A stretch of 5,439 bases of DNA from an uncultured Clostridia bacterium (GTDB lineage: Bacteria > Bacillota_A > Clostridia > Christensenellales > UBA3700). The stretch covers positions 1 to 5,439 of the forward strand of contig CAMNMY010000070.1 of assembly GCA_946545105.1 (NCBI GenBank), in the 5' to 3' direction. Both the position numbers and the translations under genes were made by a program. Every line of letters begins with the position of its first letter. Positions within the stretch are counted from its first letter, which is position 1. This document shows, piece by piece, positions 1 to 5,439 of this stretch. The notes beneath the pieces are model-generated. The model saw only the letters and a list, made by a program, of their open reading frames with translations, was not told the origin of the DNA and searched no databases.

Positions 1-1
1 T

Positions 2-1612
2 ATTATTAATACTGTTTTTAAAAACGGTGGTCATTTAGCATCAAATTTAGGTGTAATTGAGTTAACTATTGCCATTGAATATGTATTTAATTTACCAAAA
101 GACAAACTTATCTTCGATGTAGGACACCAATGCTATGCGCATAAACTTCTAACAGGAAGATATAATAGATTCTCAACTTTAAGACAAACAAATGGTATCT
201 CTGGATTCCCAAGAATCGATGAAAGTGTTTATGACACAGCTACAACAGGACACGCATCTACGGCATTATCTATTGCTTGCGGACTTGTTAGAACAAATCC
301 AGAAGGAAATATTATTTCTTTAATTGGCGATGGTTCATTAACTGGTGGATTATCTTATGAAGCTTTAAATGATATGGCTACGCTAAAACAAAAGCAAATC
401 GTTATCTTAAATGATAACGACATGTCAATTTCTAAGACAGTTGGATATATTTCAAGATACTTAAATGGCGTTCCTGGAAGAGGCGATGCATTTGGCGAAT
501 ATGGCCTAAATTATCTAGACAATATTGATGGTCATAATATTGAAGAATTAATAAATGCACTAACTTATGCTAAAAATTCTAAGCGTTCTATCGTATTGCA
601 CGTTAAAACAATAAAAGGTAAGGGCTTAACAGAAGCCGAATTAGACCCAGAAAGATATCATGGATATTCTCCAAAGCATTGGGATAAGCCATCTTTCTCA
701 AAAATTATGGGTGCAAAATTAACAAAAATGGCTTCTCAAGATAAGAATATTTACGCAATTACAGCTGCGATGGAAGAAGGCACAGGACTTGAAATCTTCG
801 AAAAGACACATAAATCTAGATTTATTGACGTTGGTATTTGCGAAGCACATGCTGCAACTATGGCATCTGGATTAGCTCTTGGAGGTAAAAAACCATATTT
901 TGCGGTATATTCTACATTTATGCAAAGAGCATTCGATTCAATTCTTCATGATATATGTCTATCTAATTTGAACGTTAAATTCCTAGTAGATAGAGCAGGT
1001 ATTGTATCTGGAGATGGTGAAACACACCAAGGTATTTATGATGTTTCTTTCTTGAGATTAATGCCAAATATGGTAATTGCTTCACCAAAGGATTCAATTG
1101 AAATAGAGAATATGTTAGATTTCTCACTACAACATGAAGGTCCTATGGCAATTAGATATCCAAAAGGAAACCTTAGAATAGAATATTCTATACACGAACC
1201 AATTGAACTTGGAAAGTGGGAATATCTACATAGACACGATGATTCAGATATTGTTGTTTTAGCAACTGGAGCTACAGCTGTATCTGTTGCATCTCATGCT
1301 TTTGAAACGCTAAATTCAGAAGGTATTTATCCAACATTAATTAATGCTAGATTTGTTAAACCTCTAGATACAGAAGTTCTTAATGCAATAAAGGATAAAA
1401 CAATAGTAACTATTGAAGATAATATAATTTCTGGTTCTTTTGGATCTGCAGTCGCTGAATATTATGTTAAGAATAACATTTATAATGTTAAATTACATAT
1501 CAAGGGTATTGATGATAAGATTTTAAAGAATGCATCTCAAGATGCTTTATTGAAAGCAAATGGTCTTGATGGTGATTCTATTTCTGATTTTATTAAGACT
1601 TTAATCAAATGA
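2..1612 (+). CDS. dxs: 1-deoxy-D-xylulose-5-phosphate synthase, 5'-truncated by window edge
   Basis: Thiamine-diphosphate enzyme that condenses pyruvate and glyceraldehyde 3-phosphate to DXP, the first step of the MEP isoprenoid pathway (cytosolic). The frame is open from nt 2; 536 C-terminal residues are visible. An in-frame ATG at 374 is internal, because clear Dxs sequence precedes it. Seen, in visible-residue numbering: GGHLASNLG (His11, E. coli His49 equivalent), DVGHQ, the ThDP/Mg motif GDGSLTGG (Asp110) with NDNDMSIS (Asn139), catalytic Glu281 in DVGICEAHAAT (E. coli Glu370), YSTFMQRAFD, DRAGIVSGDGETHQG, RYPKGN, and a transketolase C-terminal domain ending in FIKTLIK. By alignment from memory about 38 N-terminal residues are missing, so the full protein would be about 575 aa against 620 in E. 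coli. The difference is mostly two internal deletions (see findings). EAHAAT replaces the more usual EQHAVT. It is followed by tlyA with a 4-nt overlap, as in other Firmicutes. Confidence 0.97.
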   Translation: MINTVFKNGGHLASNLGVIELTIAIEYVFNLPKDKLIFDVGHQCYAHKLLTGRYNRFSTLRQTNGISGFPRIDESVYDTATTGHASTALSIACGLVRTNPEGNIISLIGDGSLTGGLSYEALNDMATLKQKQIVILNDNDMSISKTVGYISRYLNGVPGRGDAFGEYGLNYLDNIDGHNIEELINALTYAKNSKRSIVLHVKTIKGKGLTEAELDPERYHGYSPKHWDKPSFSKIMGAKLTKMASQDKNIYAITAAMEEGTGLEIFEKTHKSRFIDVGICEAHAATMASGLALGGKKPYFAVYSTFMQRAFDSILHDICLSNLNVKFLVDRAGIVSGDGETHQGIYDVSFLRLMPNMVIASPKDSIEIENMLDFSLQHEGPMAIRYPKGNLRIEYSIHEPIELGKWEYLHRHDDSDIVVLATGATAVSVASHAFETLNSEGIYPTLINARFVKPLDTEVLNAIKDKTIVTIEDNIISGSFGSAVAEYYVKNNIYNVKLHIKGIDDKILKNASQDALLKANGLDGDSISDFIKTLIK

Positions 1613-2325
1613 GAATCGATCTTTTAATTTCACAAAAATTTGATTATACAAGAACTAAAGCAAAACAGCTTATAGAATCTGGTTTTGTTATGCTTAACAA
1701 CGAAGTTGTTTCTAAACCATCTTTGGATGTTGATTATAATTCAAATATTGAAATTATTGATGAATTCAAATTTGCATCTTTAGGCGGAGATAAACTGGAA
1801 AAAGCCATAAATGATTTTAATTATTCTGTTGATGGAAAAGTTTGTATAGATATTGGCGCATCAAATGGTGGCTTTACAGACTGTATGCTATCTCATGGTG
1901 CAAAAAAGGTATATGCGCTTGACGTTGGCGAATGCGCACTCCCAAATAGGCTAAAAAACGATGAAAGAGTAATTGTCAAAGATAGAATGAATGCAAGATA
2001 TGTAACTTTAGACGACATTGGGGAAGAATGTGATTTTGCATCAATAGATGTTTCGTTCATATCATTAACATATATTCTAGAAAATGTTGCTAAGTTGCTA
2101 AAAGCAAATGGGGAAATTATTGCACTTATAAAACCTCAATTTGAGGTAGGTAAAAAGTATTTATCTAAAAAGGGAATCGTACAATCTCAAAAAGTAATAG
2201 ATAATACAATTGAAGATATAAAAACATTTGCAAAATCTATTCACCTTGAACCCCTAAAATTTACAAATGCTCCGATAAAACCTAATAAAAATCGAGAATA
2301 TCTAATCCTTTTAAAAAAGTTTTAA
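1609..2325 (+). CDS. tlyA: TlyA-family rRNA (cytidine-2'-O)-methyltransferase
   Basis: SAM-dependent 2'-O-methyltransferase of ribosomal RNA, historically called hemolysin A. An N-terminal S4 RNA-binding domain (residues about 1-50, starting MRIDLLISQKFDYTRTKAK) is followed by an FtsJ/RrmJ-like Rossmann domain. SAM motif I is DIGASNGGFTDCML (81-94), followed by VYALDVG. The family's K-D-K-E catalytic set is present as Lys62 (GGDKLEKAI), Asp147 (SIDVSFISL), Lys175 (LIKPQFE) and Glu230 (NREYLILL). At 238 aa it matches the shorter type I TlyA, which from the literature modifies 23S C1920; the type II enzyme is about 268 aa and also modifies 16S C1409. The type call is inferred from length only. 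The motif usually written SRGGLKLE reads SLGGDKLE here. The start codon overlaps the dxs stop (ATGA) and I see no clear Shine-Dalgarno, so translation is probably coupled to dxs. Confidence 0.95.
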   Translation: MRIDLLISQKFDYTRTKAKQLIESGFVMLNNEVVSKPSLDVDYNSNIEIIDEFKFASLGGDKLEKAINDFNYSVDGKVCIDIGASNGGFTDCMLSHGAKKVYALDVGECALPNRLKNDERVIVKDRMNARYVTLDDIGEECDFASIDVSFISLTYILENVAKLLKANGEIIALIKPQFEVGKKYLSKKGIVQSQKVIDNTIEDIKTFAKSIHLEPLKFTNAPIKPNKNREYLILLKKF

Positions 2326-2328
2326 ATT

Positions 2329-2357
2329 TTGACTATATTGTAAAATCTATGTATAAT
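2329..2357 (+). promoter_or_regulatory. Predicted sigma-A-type promoter of the lipoprotein gene
   Basis: TTGACT (2329-2334) and TATAAT (2352-2357) are separated by exactly 17 nt, giving 11 of 12 consensus bases. It starts 4 nt after the tlyA stop. Transcription would begin near A2364, leaving a leader of about 45 nt before the lipoprotein ATG. I see no terminator between tlyA and this promoter, so read-through from dxs-tlyA could add to expression. The strength is inferred from the consensus match only. Confidence 0.85.
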
Positions 2358-2363
2358 ATATTT

Positions 2364-2385
2364 ATAAGTAATTTTTTTTACTTAT
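2364..2385 (+). promoter_or_regulatory. Hairpin at the predicted 5' end of the lipoprotein mRNA
   Basis: ATAAGTAA (2364-2371) and TTACTTAT (2378-2385) form a perfect 8-bp inverted repeat around a T6 loop. The stem begins at the predicted transcription start (A2364) and ends 4 nt before the Shine-Dalgarno, leaving the latter exposed. A 5'-terminal hairpin of this kind can protect mRNA from 5'-end-dependent decay; that role is inferred. It has only one G-C pair and no U-tract after it, so it is a poor terminator. The AT-richness raises the chance of coincidence. Confidence 0.45.
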
Positions 2386-2389
2386 TGAT

Positions 2390-2397
2390 AAGGAGGT
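2390..2397 (+). promoter_or_regulatory. Full-consensus Shine-Dalgarno of the lipoprotein gene
   Basis: AAGGAGGT is a full match to the 16S anti-Shine-Dalgarno. It lies 11 nt upstream of the ATG at 2409, slightly long but usable. It fixes that start and contrasts with tlyA, nadK and recN, which have weak or no such site. Together with the near-consensus promoter it suggests high expression of the lipoprotein. Confidence 0.85.
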
Positions 2398-2408
2398 ACA
2401 AATAAATT

Positions 2409-3617
2409 ATGAAAAAGATTTTATCAGTTTTATTGATAGTTGTTCTTTTATGTTCAATTTCTGTGATGTTATTTGCTTGTACAGATAAAGAATTACAAAA
2501 ATTAACTTATACAGATGAAAATGGTGAAGAACAAACAATTACAATTAAGAAAACAGCTGATTCAGAAAAAGTTACTGCTGCTGTTATGGCTTTAGGTGCT
2601 AAAGAAGTTGATACAACTACATATGATAACATCGTATTAACAGCAGGGGCACAAGGTGTTTGCAATGGTACACAAAAAGGTGCAGCTTTTAATTTAGAAT
2701 TCAACGGAAATGTTTCAGTTGGTGCAGCACTTCCAGATACTCTTGAGGAATACACATTAAGTAAGATTGTCGGCGCTTCTAAGCTTTATGTTGGCGGTGA
2801 ATTTACAGCAAAATTGCCAAAGAAAGTAGGCGAAGATGAGGTTCCAAATTTCTGTGATGTTGATGAATACAACGAAAAAGCTAAACTTTATGTTGATGAA
2901 TCTAAGTTATATACAAAACTTGAATTATCTGATACAGCAATCAAAGCAATTCCTGAAATGGTTACATATATCATTAACATTCCAGATATGAACAACAAAA
3001 CTGCTGCTGTTGATTTGACAAGCATTCTTGGTATGGTTGATCTTATGCTTCCAGCAAAGGATGTTGCTCCAGTTTATAAGTCTATTGTCAATACTAAGGC
3101 TTCATATCTAAAAGCAATCGAAAAGATTACAGCTAAAGAACCAAAAGAAGGCGAAGAACCAGTAGATAATTCTATTAAATTTAATGATGTTAAGAAGATT
3201 GTTGAAGCTTGCAATATTCAAATTACAAAAACAAAGGGTTCTGTCGTTACATTCTCTGCAAAATTAAATAAGGAATCTATTAACACTTTAATTAGAGCTT
3301 TTGATGATCCAGAAGACGTTGAAAAAGATATAGCAAAAAATGATTTTGAAGGTGAAGTTTCTCTTACTGTTTCAATTGACGCTAAGACAATGTTAGACAT
3401 TTCAGTATCAGCTACAATTTCTAACGCATTTAATGGATTATTCAAAGATATTCCAGCTACAGAAGAGATTAATTTAACAAGACAAGAATTAACAATTAAT
3501 GCTTCAATTTCTACAAAGGATGCAGTTCCAACTCTATCTCAAGAAGAAAAAGATGCAGCTGTTGTTGTCCCATTAAATTTTGATTTATCTGCAATTTTGG
3601 GTGCTTTGAATAAATAG
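2409..3617 (+). CDS. Predicted cell-surface lipoprotein of unknown function
   Basis: 402 aa; I do not recognise a named family. The N-terminus is a lipoprotein signal: MKK, a hydrophobic stretch (about residues 4-22) and a lipobox LFAC with the lipidated Cys at 24. Phe at the -2 position is less usual than Ala, Ser or Thr. The mature protein would be anchored to the outer face of the membrane by diacylglyceryl-Cys24. The remainder is hydrophilic, has no other membrane segment, and shows alternating strand-like patterns (for example SKLYVGGEFTAKL at 124-136, KLYVDESKLYTKLEL at 159-173 and EVSLTVSIDAKTMLDISVS at 316-334). This could fit a beta-rich LolA/LppX-like fold, but that is a guess. A charged linker KEPKEGEEPVD (243-253) may separate two halves. 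The mature part has three further Cys (85, 149, 268) and no Trp. The gene has its own promoter, Shine-Dalgarno and terminator and sits inside a conserved housekeeping cluster to which it has no obvious functional link. Confidence 0.85.
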   Translation: MKKILSVLLIVVLLCSISVMLFACTDKELQKLTYTDENGEEQTITIKKTADSEKVTAAVMALGAKEVDTTTYDNIVLTAGAQGVCNGTQKGAAFNLEFNGNVSVGAALPDTLEEYTLSKIVGASKLYVGGEFTAKLPKKVGEDEVPNFCDVDEYNEKAKLYVDESKLYTKLELSDTAIKAIPEMVTYIINIPDMNNKTAAVDLTSILGMVDLMLPAKDVAPVYKSIVNTKASYLKAIEKITAKEPKEGEEPVDNSIKFNDVKKIVEACNIQITKTKGSVVTFSAKLNKESINTLIRAFDDPEDVEKDIAKNDFEGEVSLTVSIDAKTMLDISVSATISNAFNGLFKDIPATEEINLTRQELTINASISTKDAVPTLSQEEKDAAVVVPLNFDLSAILGALNK

Positions 3618-3635
3618 ACATTATTAGCTTGTTTA

Positions 3636-3667
3636 GTTGGGTCGTATAAAGCGGCCCAACTTTTTTT
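3636..3667 (+). terminator. Intrinsic terminator after the lipoprotein gene
   Basis: GTTGGGTCG (3636-3644) pairs with CGGCCCAAC (3652-3660) in a 9-bp stem with one G-T wobble, a 7-nt loop (TATAAAG) and an immediately following T7 tract (3661-3667). It lies 18 nt after the lipoprotein stop. It should largely separate transcription of the lipoprotein, and of any dxs-tlyA read-through, from nadK. Confidence 0.93.
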
Positions 3668-3689
3668 GCAAAAATTGTTTAAAATTATA

Positions 3690-3718
3690 TTTTAATAATA
3701 TACATTTTCGTGTATAAT
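3690..3718 (+). promoter_or_regulatory. Predicted promoter of the nadK-argR-recN unit
   Basis: A perfect -10 TATAAT (3713-3718) is preceded directly by TG. The -35 is weak: the best 17-nt-spaced hexamer is TTTTAA (3690-3695), 3 of 6 to consensus. A promoter is needed here because a strong terminator lies just upstream. The -10 ends only 7 nt before the nadK ATG, so the transcript would start at or within about 2 nt of the start codon. The same TGTATAAT core is found in the lipoprotein promoter. Confidence 0.7.
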
Positions 3719-3726
3719 TATTTATA
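3709..3726 (+). promoter_or_regulatory. Candidate ARG box (ArgR operator) over the nadK -10 and start
   Basis: CGTGTATAATTATTTATA matches 8 of the 10 fixed positions of the E. coli ARG-box consensus wnTGAATwwwwATTCAnw, with all four central w positions A/T. It overlaps the -10 and the start region of the operon that encodes ArgR, where binding would repress. Against it: the sequence is very AT-rich, the left half is supplied by the -10 itself, and normally there are two adjacent boxes, of which I see only one. Autoregulation is therefore an inference. Confidence 0.3.
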
Positions 3727-4553
3727 TGAAAATTGGAATTTATACAAATGTACACAAAGACAAATCTCTAAAAGCCACAAAGGTTTTAATAGATATCCTT
3801 GAGAAAAAGAATATCAAATACTCGCTTGCTGCATCAGAAGAAATTAAAAATTTTGAAAATGTAGTATCTCTTGAAGATTTATCAAAAGATGCAGATATAG
3901 TTATTGCTTTTGGTGGAGATGGAACAATGCTTAATGTCATTTCATATATTGATGATAAAGCTATTCCAATTCTAGGCGTCAATATGGGCAAAATAGGCTT
4001 CCTAACGGAAGTGGACAAAAATGACTTAGAATCTGCTGTTGATTCGCTTTTAAAAGGCGAATATACAATCGAGAATAGATCTTTGGTTAGAGCACAAGTT
4101 CCAAATGGTGATAAATTCTATGCATTAAATGAAGCTATTTTAACTTCATCTAATTCACAAGTATCTTCAATAAAGATAAATATTGACGATTCTTATACAG
4201 CAACAGTAAGAGGTGATGGTGTAATGGTAGCAACGCCAACTGGATCTACTGCATATTCACTTGCATGTAATGGTCCTATCTTGGCTCCATTTGTAAAAGC
4301 ATTTATTGTTAATACAATATGTCCACATTCGCTACATTCTGTTCCAATCGTTGTACAAGATGATTCAGAAATCTATTTATCTTCTAAATCTAAAGATATG
4401 AAACTTGTTATTGATGGAAAGGATAGATATCAATTTGAAGATGAAGCTGAAATAAAGATTAGAAAAGCAAGATTTTCTGCATCTTTTATTAGATTAAATA
4501 ATCAAAACTTTTATCAGAAATTATTACAAAAACTAAGTTTTTGGGGAGAATAA
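3726..4553 (+). CDS. nadK: NAD kinase
   Basis: Phosphorylates NAD+ to NADP+ using ATP or polyphosphate in the cytosol; the only route to NADP in most bacteria. At 275 aa it is of usual bacterial length. Seen: N-terminal MKIGIYTN, the diagnostic GGDGT (63-67, catalytic Asp65) in AFGGDGTMLN, GVNMGKIGFLTE (84-95), the NE motif ALNEAIL (Asn135-Glu136), GDGVMVATPTGSTAYSLA (163-180), ICPHSLHSVPIVV, and LVIDGKD near the C-terminus. The usual GGPIL reads NGPIL (Asn182). The start is supported because MKIGIYTN aligns with the normal NadK beginning. There is no Shine-Dalgarno upstream, and the -10 element is only 7 nt away, so leaderless translation is predicted. It is the first gene of a unit with argR (6 nt downstream) and recN; nadK next to argR and recN is typical of Clostridia. 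Confidence 0.97.
   Translation: MKIGIYTNVHKDKSLKATKVLIDILEKKNIKYSLAASEEIKNFENVVSLEDLSKDADIVIAFGGDGTMLNVISYIDDKAIPILGVNMGKIGFLTEVDKNDLESAVDSLLKGEYTIENRSLVRAQVPNGDKFYALNEAILTSSNSQVSSIKINIDDSYTATVRGDGVMVATPTGSTAYSLACNGPILAPFVKAFIVNTICPHSLHSVPIVVQDDSEIYLSSKSKDMKLVIDGKDRYQFEDEAEIKIRKARFSASFIRLNNQNFYQKLLQKLSFWGE
4543..4548 (+). promoter_or_regulatory. Shine-Dalgarno of argR inside the end of nadK
   Basis: GGGGAG lies within the last codons of nadK (Trp-Gly-Glu) and 11 nt before the argR ATG. It supports the ATG at 4560 as the argR start and implies that nadK and argR are translated from one transcript. Confidence 0.6.
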
Positions 4554-4559
4554 ATAAGT

Positions 4560-5003
4560 ATGAACCGTAGACAAAACGCAATTATCGAAATCATTACTAA
4601 TTATGAAATCGAAAAGCAAGAAGAATTGGTAGATAAATTAAATGAATTAGGTTATCCATCTACTCAAGCAACAGTATCAAGAGATATTAAACAACTTGGC
4701 CTTGTTAAAATGCATGGGGCAAAGAAGAAATTTAAATATACTCAAGTTAAATACACAACAGATGGTATTTCAGTTAAATTTGGTAACTTATTCAAAGAAT
4801 CTGTATTATCTATTCAAACGGCTGGCAATATGATAGTTATAAGAACTGTAACTGGTGGTGCAAATTCAGCTGCTGCATTCTTAGATAAACAAGAATTTGA
4901 ACAAATCCTAGGCACAATTGCTGGTGATGACTGTATCTTTGCAGTTGCTTCATCTCCAGAAAATGCAAATGAAATTGCTAGAACGCTAAAGAGTTTCTTC
5001 TAA
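4560..5003 (+). CDS. argR: Arginine repressor ArgR/AhrC
   Basis: Hexameric DNA-binding regulator that uses L-arginine as co-repressor to control arginine biosynthesis and catabolism. At 147 aa it is within the usual 145-156. The N-terminal winged helix-turn-helix carries the family signature STQATVSRDIKQLGLVK (34-50), with Ser40-Arg41 on the recognition helix. The C-terminal oligomerisation and arginine-binding domain carries GTIAGDDCIF (118-127), where Asp123 and Asp124 are the expected arginine ligands. The usual TxPGxAxxxxxxLD reads TVTGGANSAAAFLD, with Gly in place of Pro. No arginine genes are in the window. argR next to recN is a conserved Firmicutes pairing (ahrC-recN in Bacillus subtilis). 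It is co-transcribed with nadK and followed 1 nt later by recN. A possible ARG box at the nadK promoter suggests autoregulation. Confidence 0.97.
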   Translation: MNRRQNAIIEIITNYEIEKQEELVDKLNELGYPSTQATVSRDIKQLGLVKMHGAKKKFKYTQVKYTTDGISVKFGNLFKESVLSIQTAGNMIVIRTVTGGANSAAAFLDKQEFEQILGTIAGDDCIFAVASSPENANEIARTLKSFF

Positions 5004-5004
5004 T

Positions 5005-5439
5005 ATGTTAAGCACGCTACAAATCAAAAACATTGCAATCATAGACGAACTTGAAATAAACTTTGAAAAAGGTTTAAATGTTTTGTCTGGTGAAACTGGT
5101 GCAGGAAAATCAATTATTATTGATTCTCTTAATTTTGTGCTTGGAAAGCGTGCAGATAAATCATTAATTTCCTACGGTAAAGATACAGCCCAAGTAACAG
5201 CATTTTTTGATATTTCAAATTGTGATAAAGCAAAAGATATTCTAAAAGAATATGAGATAGATTCAGATGATGAATTGATGCTAAAGAGAACAATGAGTAT
5301 AGATGGTAAAAATACTTGTTCTATAAATGGTAGCAAAGTTACGCTTCAAATGTTAAAGGAACTTGCTCAATCTTTAGTAGATATCTATGGGCAAAACGAT
5401 ACTCAATTCATTATGAATCCAAAAACACATCTAGACGTT
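5005..5439 (+). CDS. recN: DNA repair protein RecN, 3'-truncated by window edge
   Basis: SMC-like ATPase acting in recombinational repair of double-strand breaks. The first 145 of an expected 550-570 residues are visible and the frame remains open to the window end. Seen: N-terminal MLSTLQIKNIAIIDELEI, typical of RecN; Walker A GETGAGKS (29-36) followed by IIIDSLNFVLGKRA; and the Q-loop region DIYGQNDTQ (126-134) followed by NPKTHLDV. The usual Q-loop text is DIHGQHEHQ, so His, His, Glu and His are replaced by Tyr, Asn, Asp and Thr; the Gln itself is kept. Walker B and the signature motif lie outside the window. The ATG is separated from the argR stop by a single T. Only a weak AAAGAG lies upstream (4988-4993), so translation is probably coupled to argR. 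Confidence 0.95.
   Translation, partial: MLSTLQIKNIAIIDELEINFEKGLNVLSGETGAGKSIIIDSLNFVLGKRADKSLISYGKDTAQVTAFFDISNCDKAKDILKEYEIDSDDELMLKRTMSIDGKNTCSINGSKVTLQMLKELAQSLVDIYGQNDTQFIMNPKTHLDV

Noticed and set aside
374..376. ATG at 374 as the start of dxs
   Set aside because: The same frame is open to the window edge and encodes conserved Dxs sequence (GGHLASNLG, DVGHQ, GDG) before it, so it is an internal Met.
1609..1612. TGA recoded as Trp (Mollicutes code), joining dxs to tlyA
   Set aside because: The dxs protein ends at its normal C-terminus at this TGA, tlyA begins in another frame with a normal N-terminus, and Trp codons in the window are TGG.
2364..2385. Hairpin after tlyA as a tlyA terminator
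   Set aside because: The stem is almost all A-T and is followed by TGATAAGG, not a U-tract; a promoter lies before it. It is better read as part of the lipoprotein leader.
2358..2408. Riboswitch or attenuator in the lipoprotein leader
   Set aside because: The leader is only about 45 nt with one short stem, too small for a known riboswitch, and has no alternative terminator.
2507..2755. Minus-strand open frame of 82 codons inside the lipoprotein gene
   Set aside because: It lies opposite a well-supported gene and has a low-complexity composition and no start signals; it is a shadow.
3218..3445. Minus-strand open frame of 75 codons inside the lipoprotein gene
   Set aside because: It is antisense to a supported gene, with no recognisable motif or ribosome binding site.
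3740..4018. Minus-strand open frame of 92 codons inside nadK
   Set aside because: It is opposite the conserved GGDGT region of nadK; its openness is explained by the codon use of the real gene.

Overview
The window is AT-rich bacterial DNA carrying part of a conserved Firmicutes housekeeping cluster in the order dxs - tlyA - [lipoprotein] - nadK - argR - recN, all on the + strand. From established knowledge, dxs-tlyA-(nadK)-argR/ahrC-recN is a standard order in Clostridia and, without nadK, in Bacillus. This points to a low-GC Firmicute, probably an uncultured clostridial lineage. TGA is read as stop (end of dxs) and Trp is encoded by TGG, so the standard bacterial code applies and a Mollicutes code does not. 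Arginine is mostly AGA. Exact taxonomy cannot be read from the sequence.

Layout: (1) 2-1612 is the 3' part of dxs (isoprenoid precursor synthesis), whose 5' end lies outside the window. (2) 1609-2325 is tlyA (rRNA 2'-O-methyltransferase), which overlaps dxs by ATGA. (3) 2326-2408 holds a consensus sigma-A-type promoter, a short hairpin at the predicted mRNA 5' end and a perfect Shine-Dalgarno. (4) 2409-3617 encodes a 402-aa predicted lipoprotein of unknown function. (5) 3618-3725 holds a strong intrinsic terminator and a new promoter. (6) 3726-4553 is nadK (NAD kinase). (7) 4560-5003 is argR (arginine repressor). (8) 5005-5439 is the 5' part of recN (DNA repair ATPase), cut by the window end.

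The lipoprotein gene, with its own promoter and terminator, splits the usually continuous cluster into two transcription units: dxs-tlyA upstream and nadK-argR-recN downstream. The downstream unit has its -10 element so close to the nadK ATG that the mRNA is predicted to be leaderless, and nadK has no Shine-Dalgarno. An ARG-box-like sequence overlaps that -10 and the start codon, which would allow ArgR feedback on its own operon.

I see no mobile element, CRISPR array, tRNA or rRNA, and no clear novel multi-gene system. The points most worth a second look are the inserted lipoprotein gene, the leaderless nadK unit with its possible ARG box, and a Dxs that is about 50 residues shorter than the E. 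coli enzyme.
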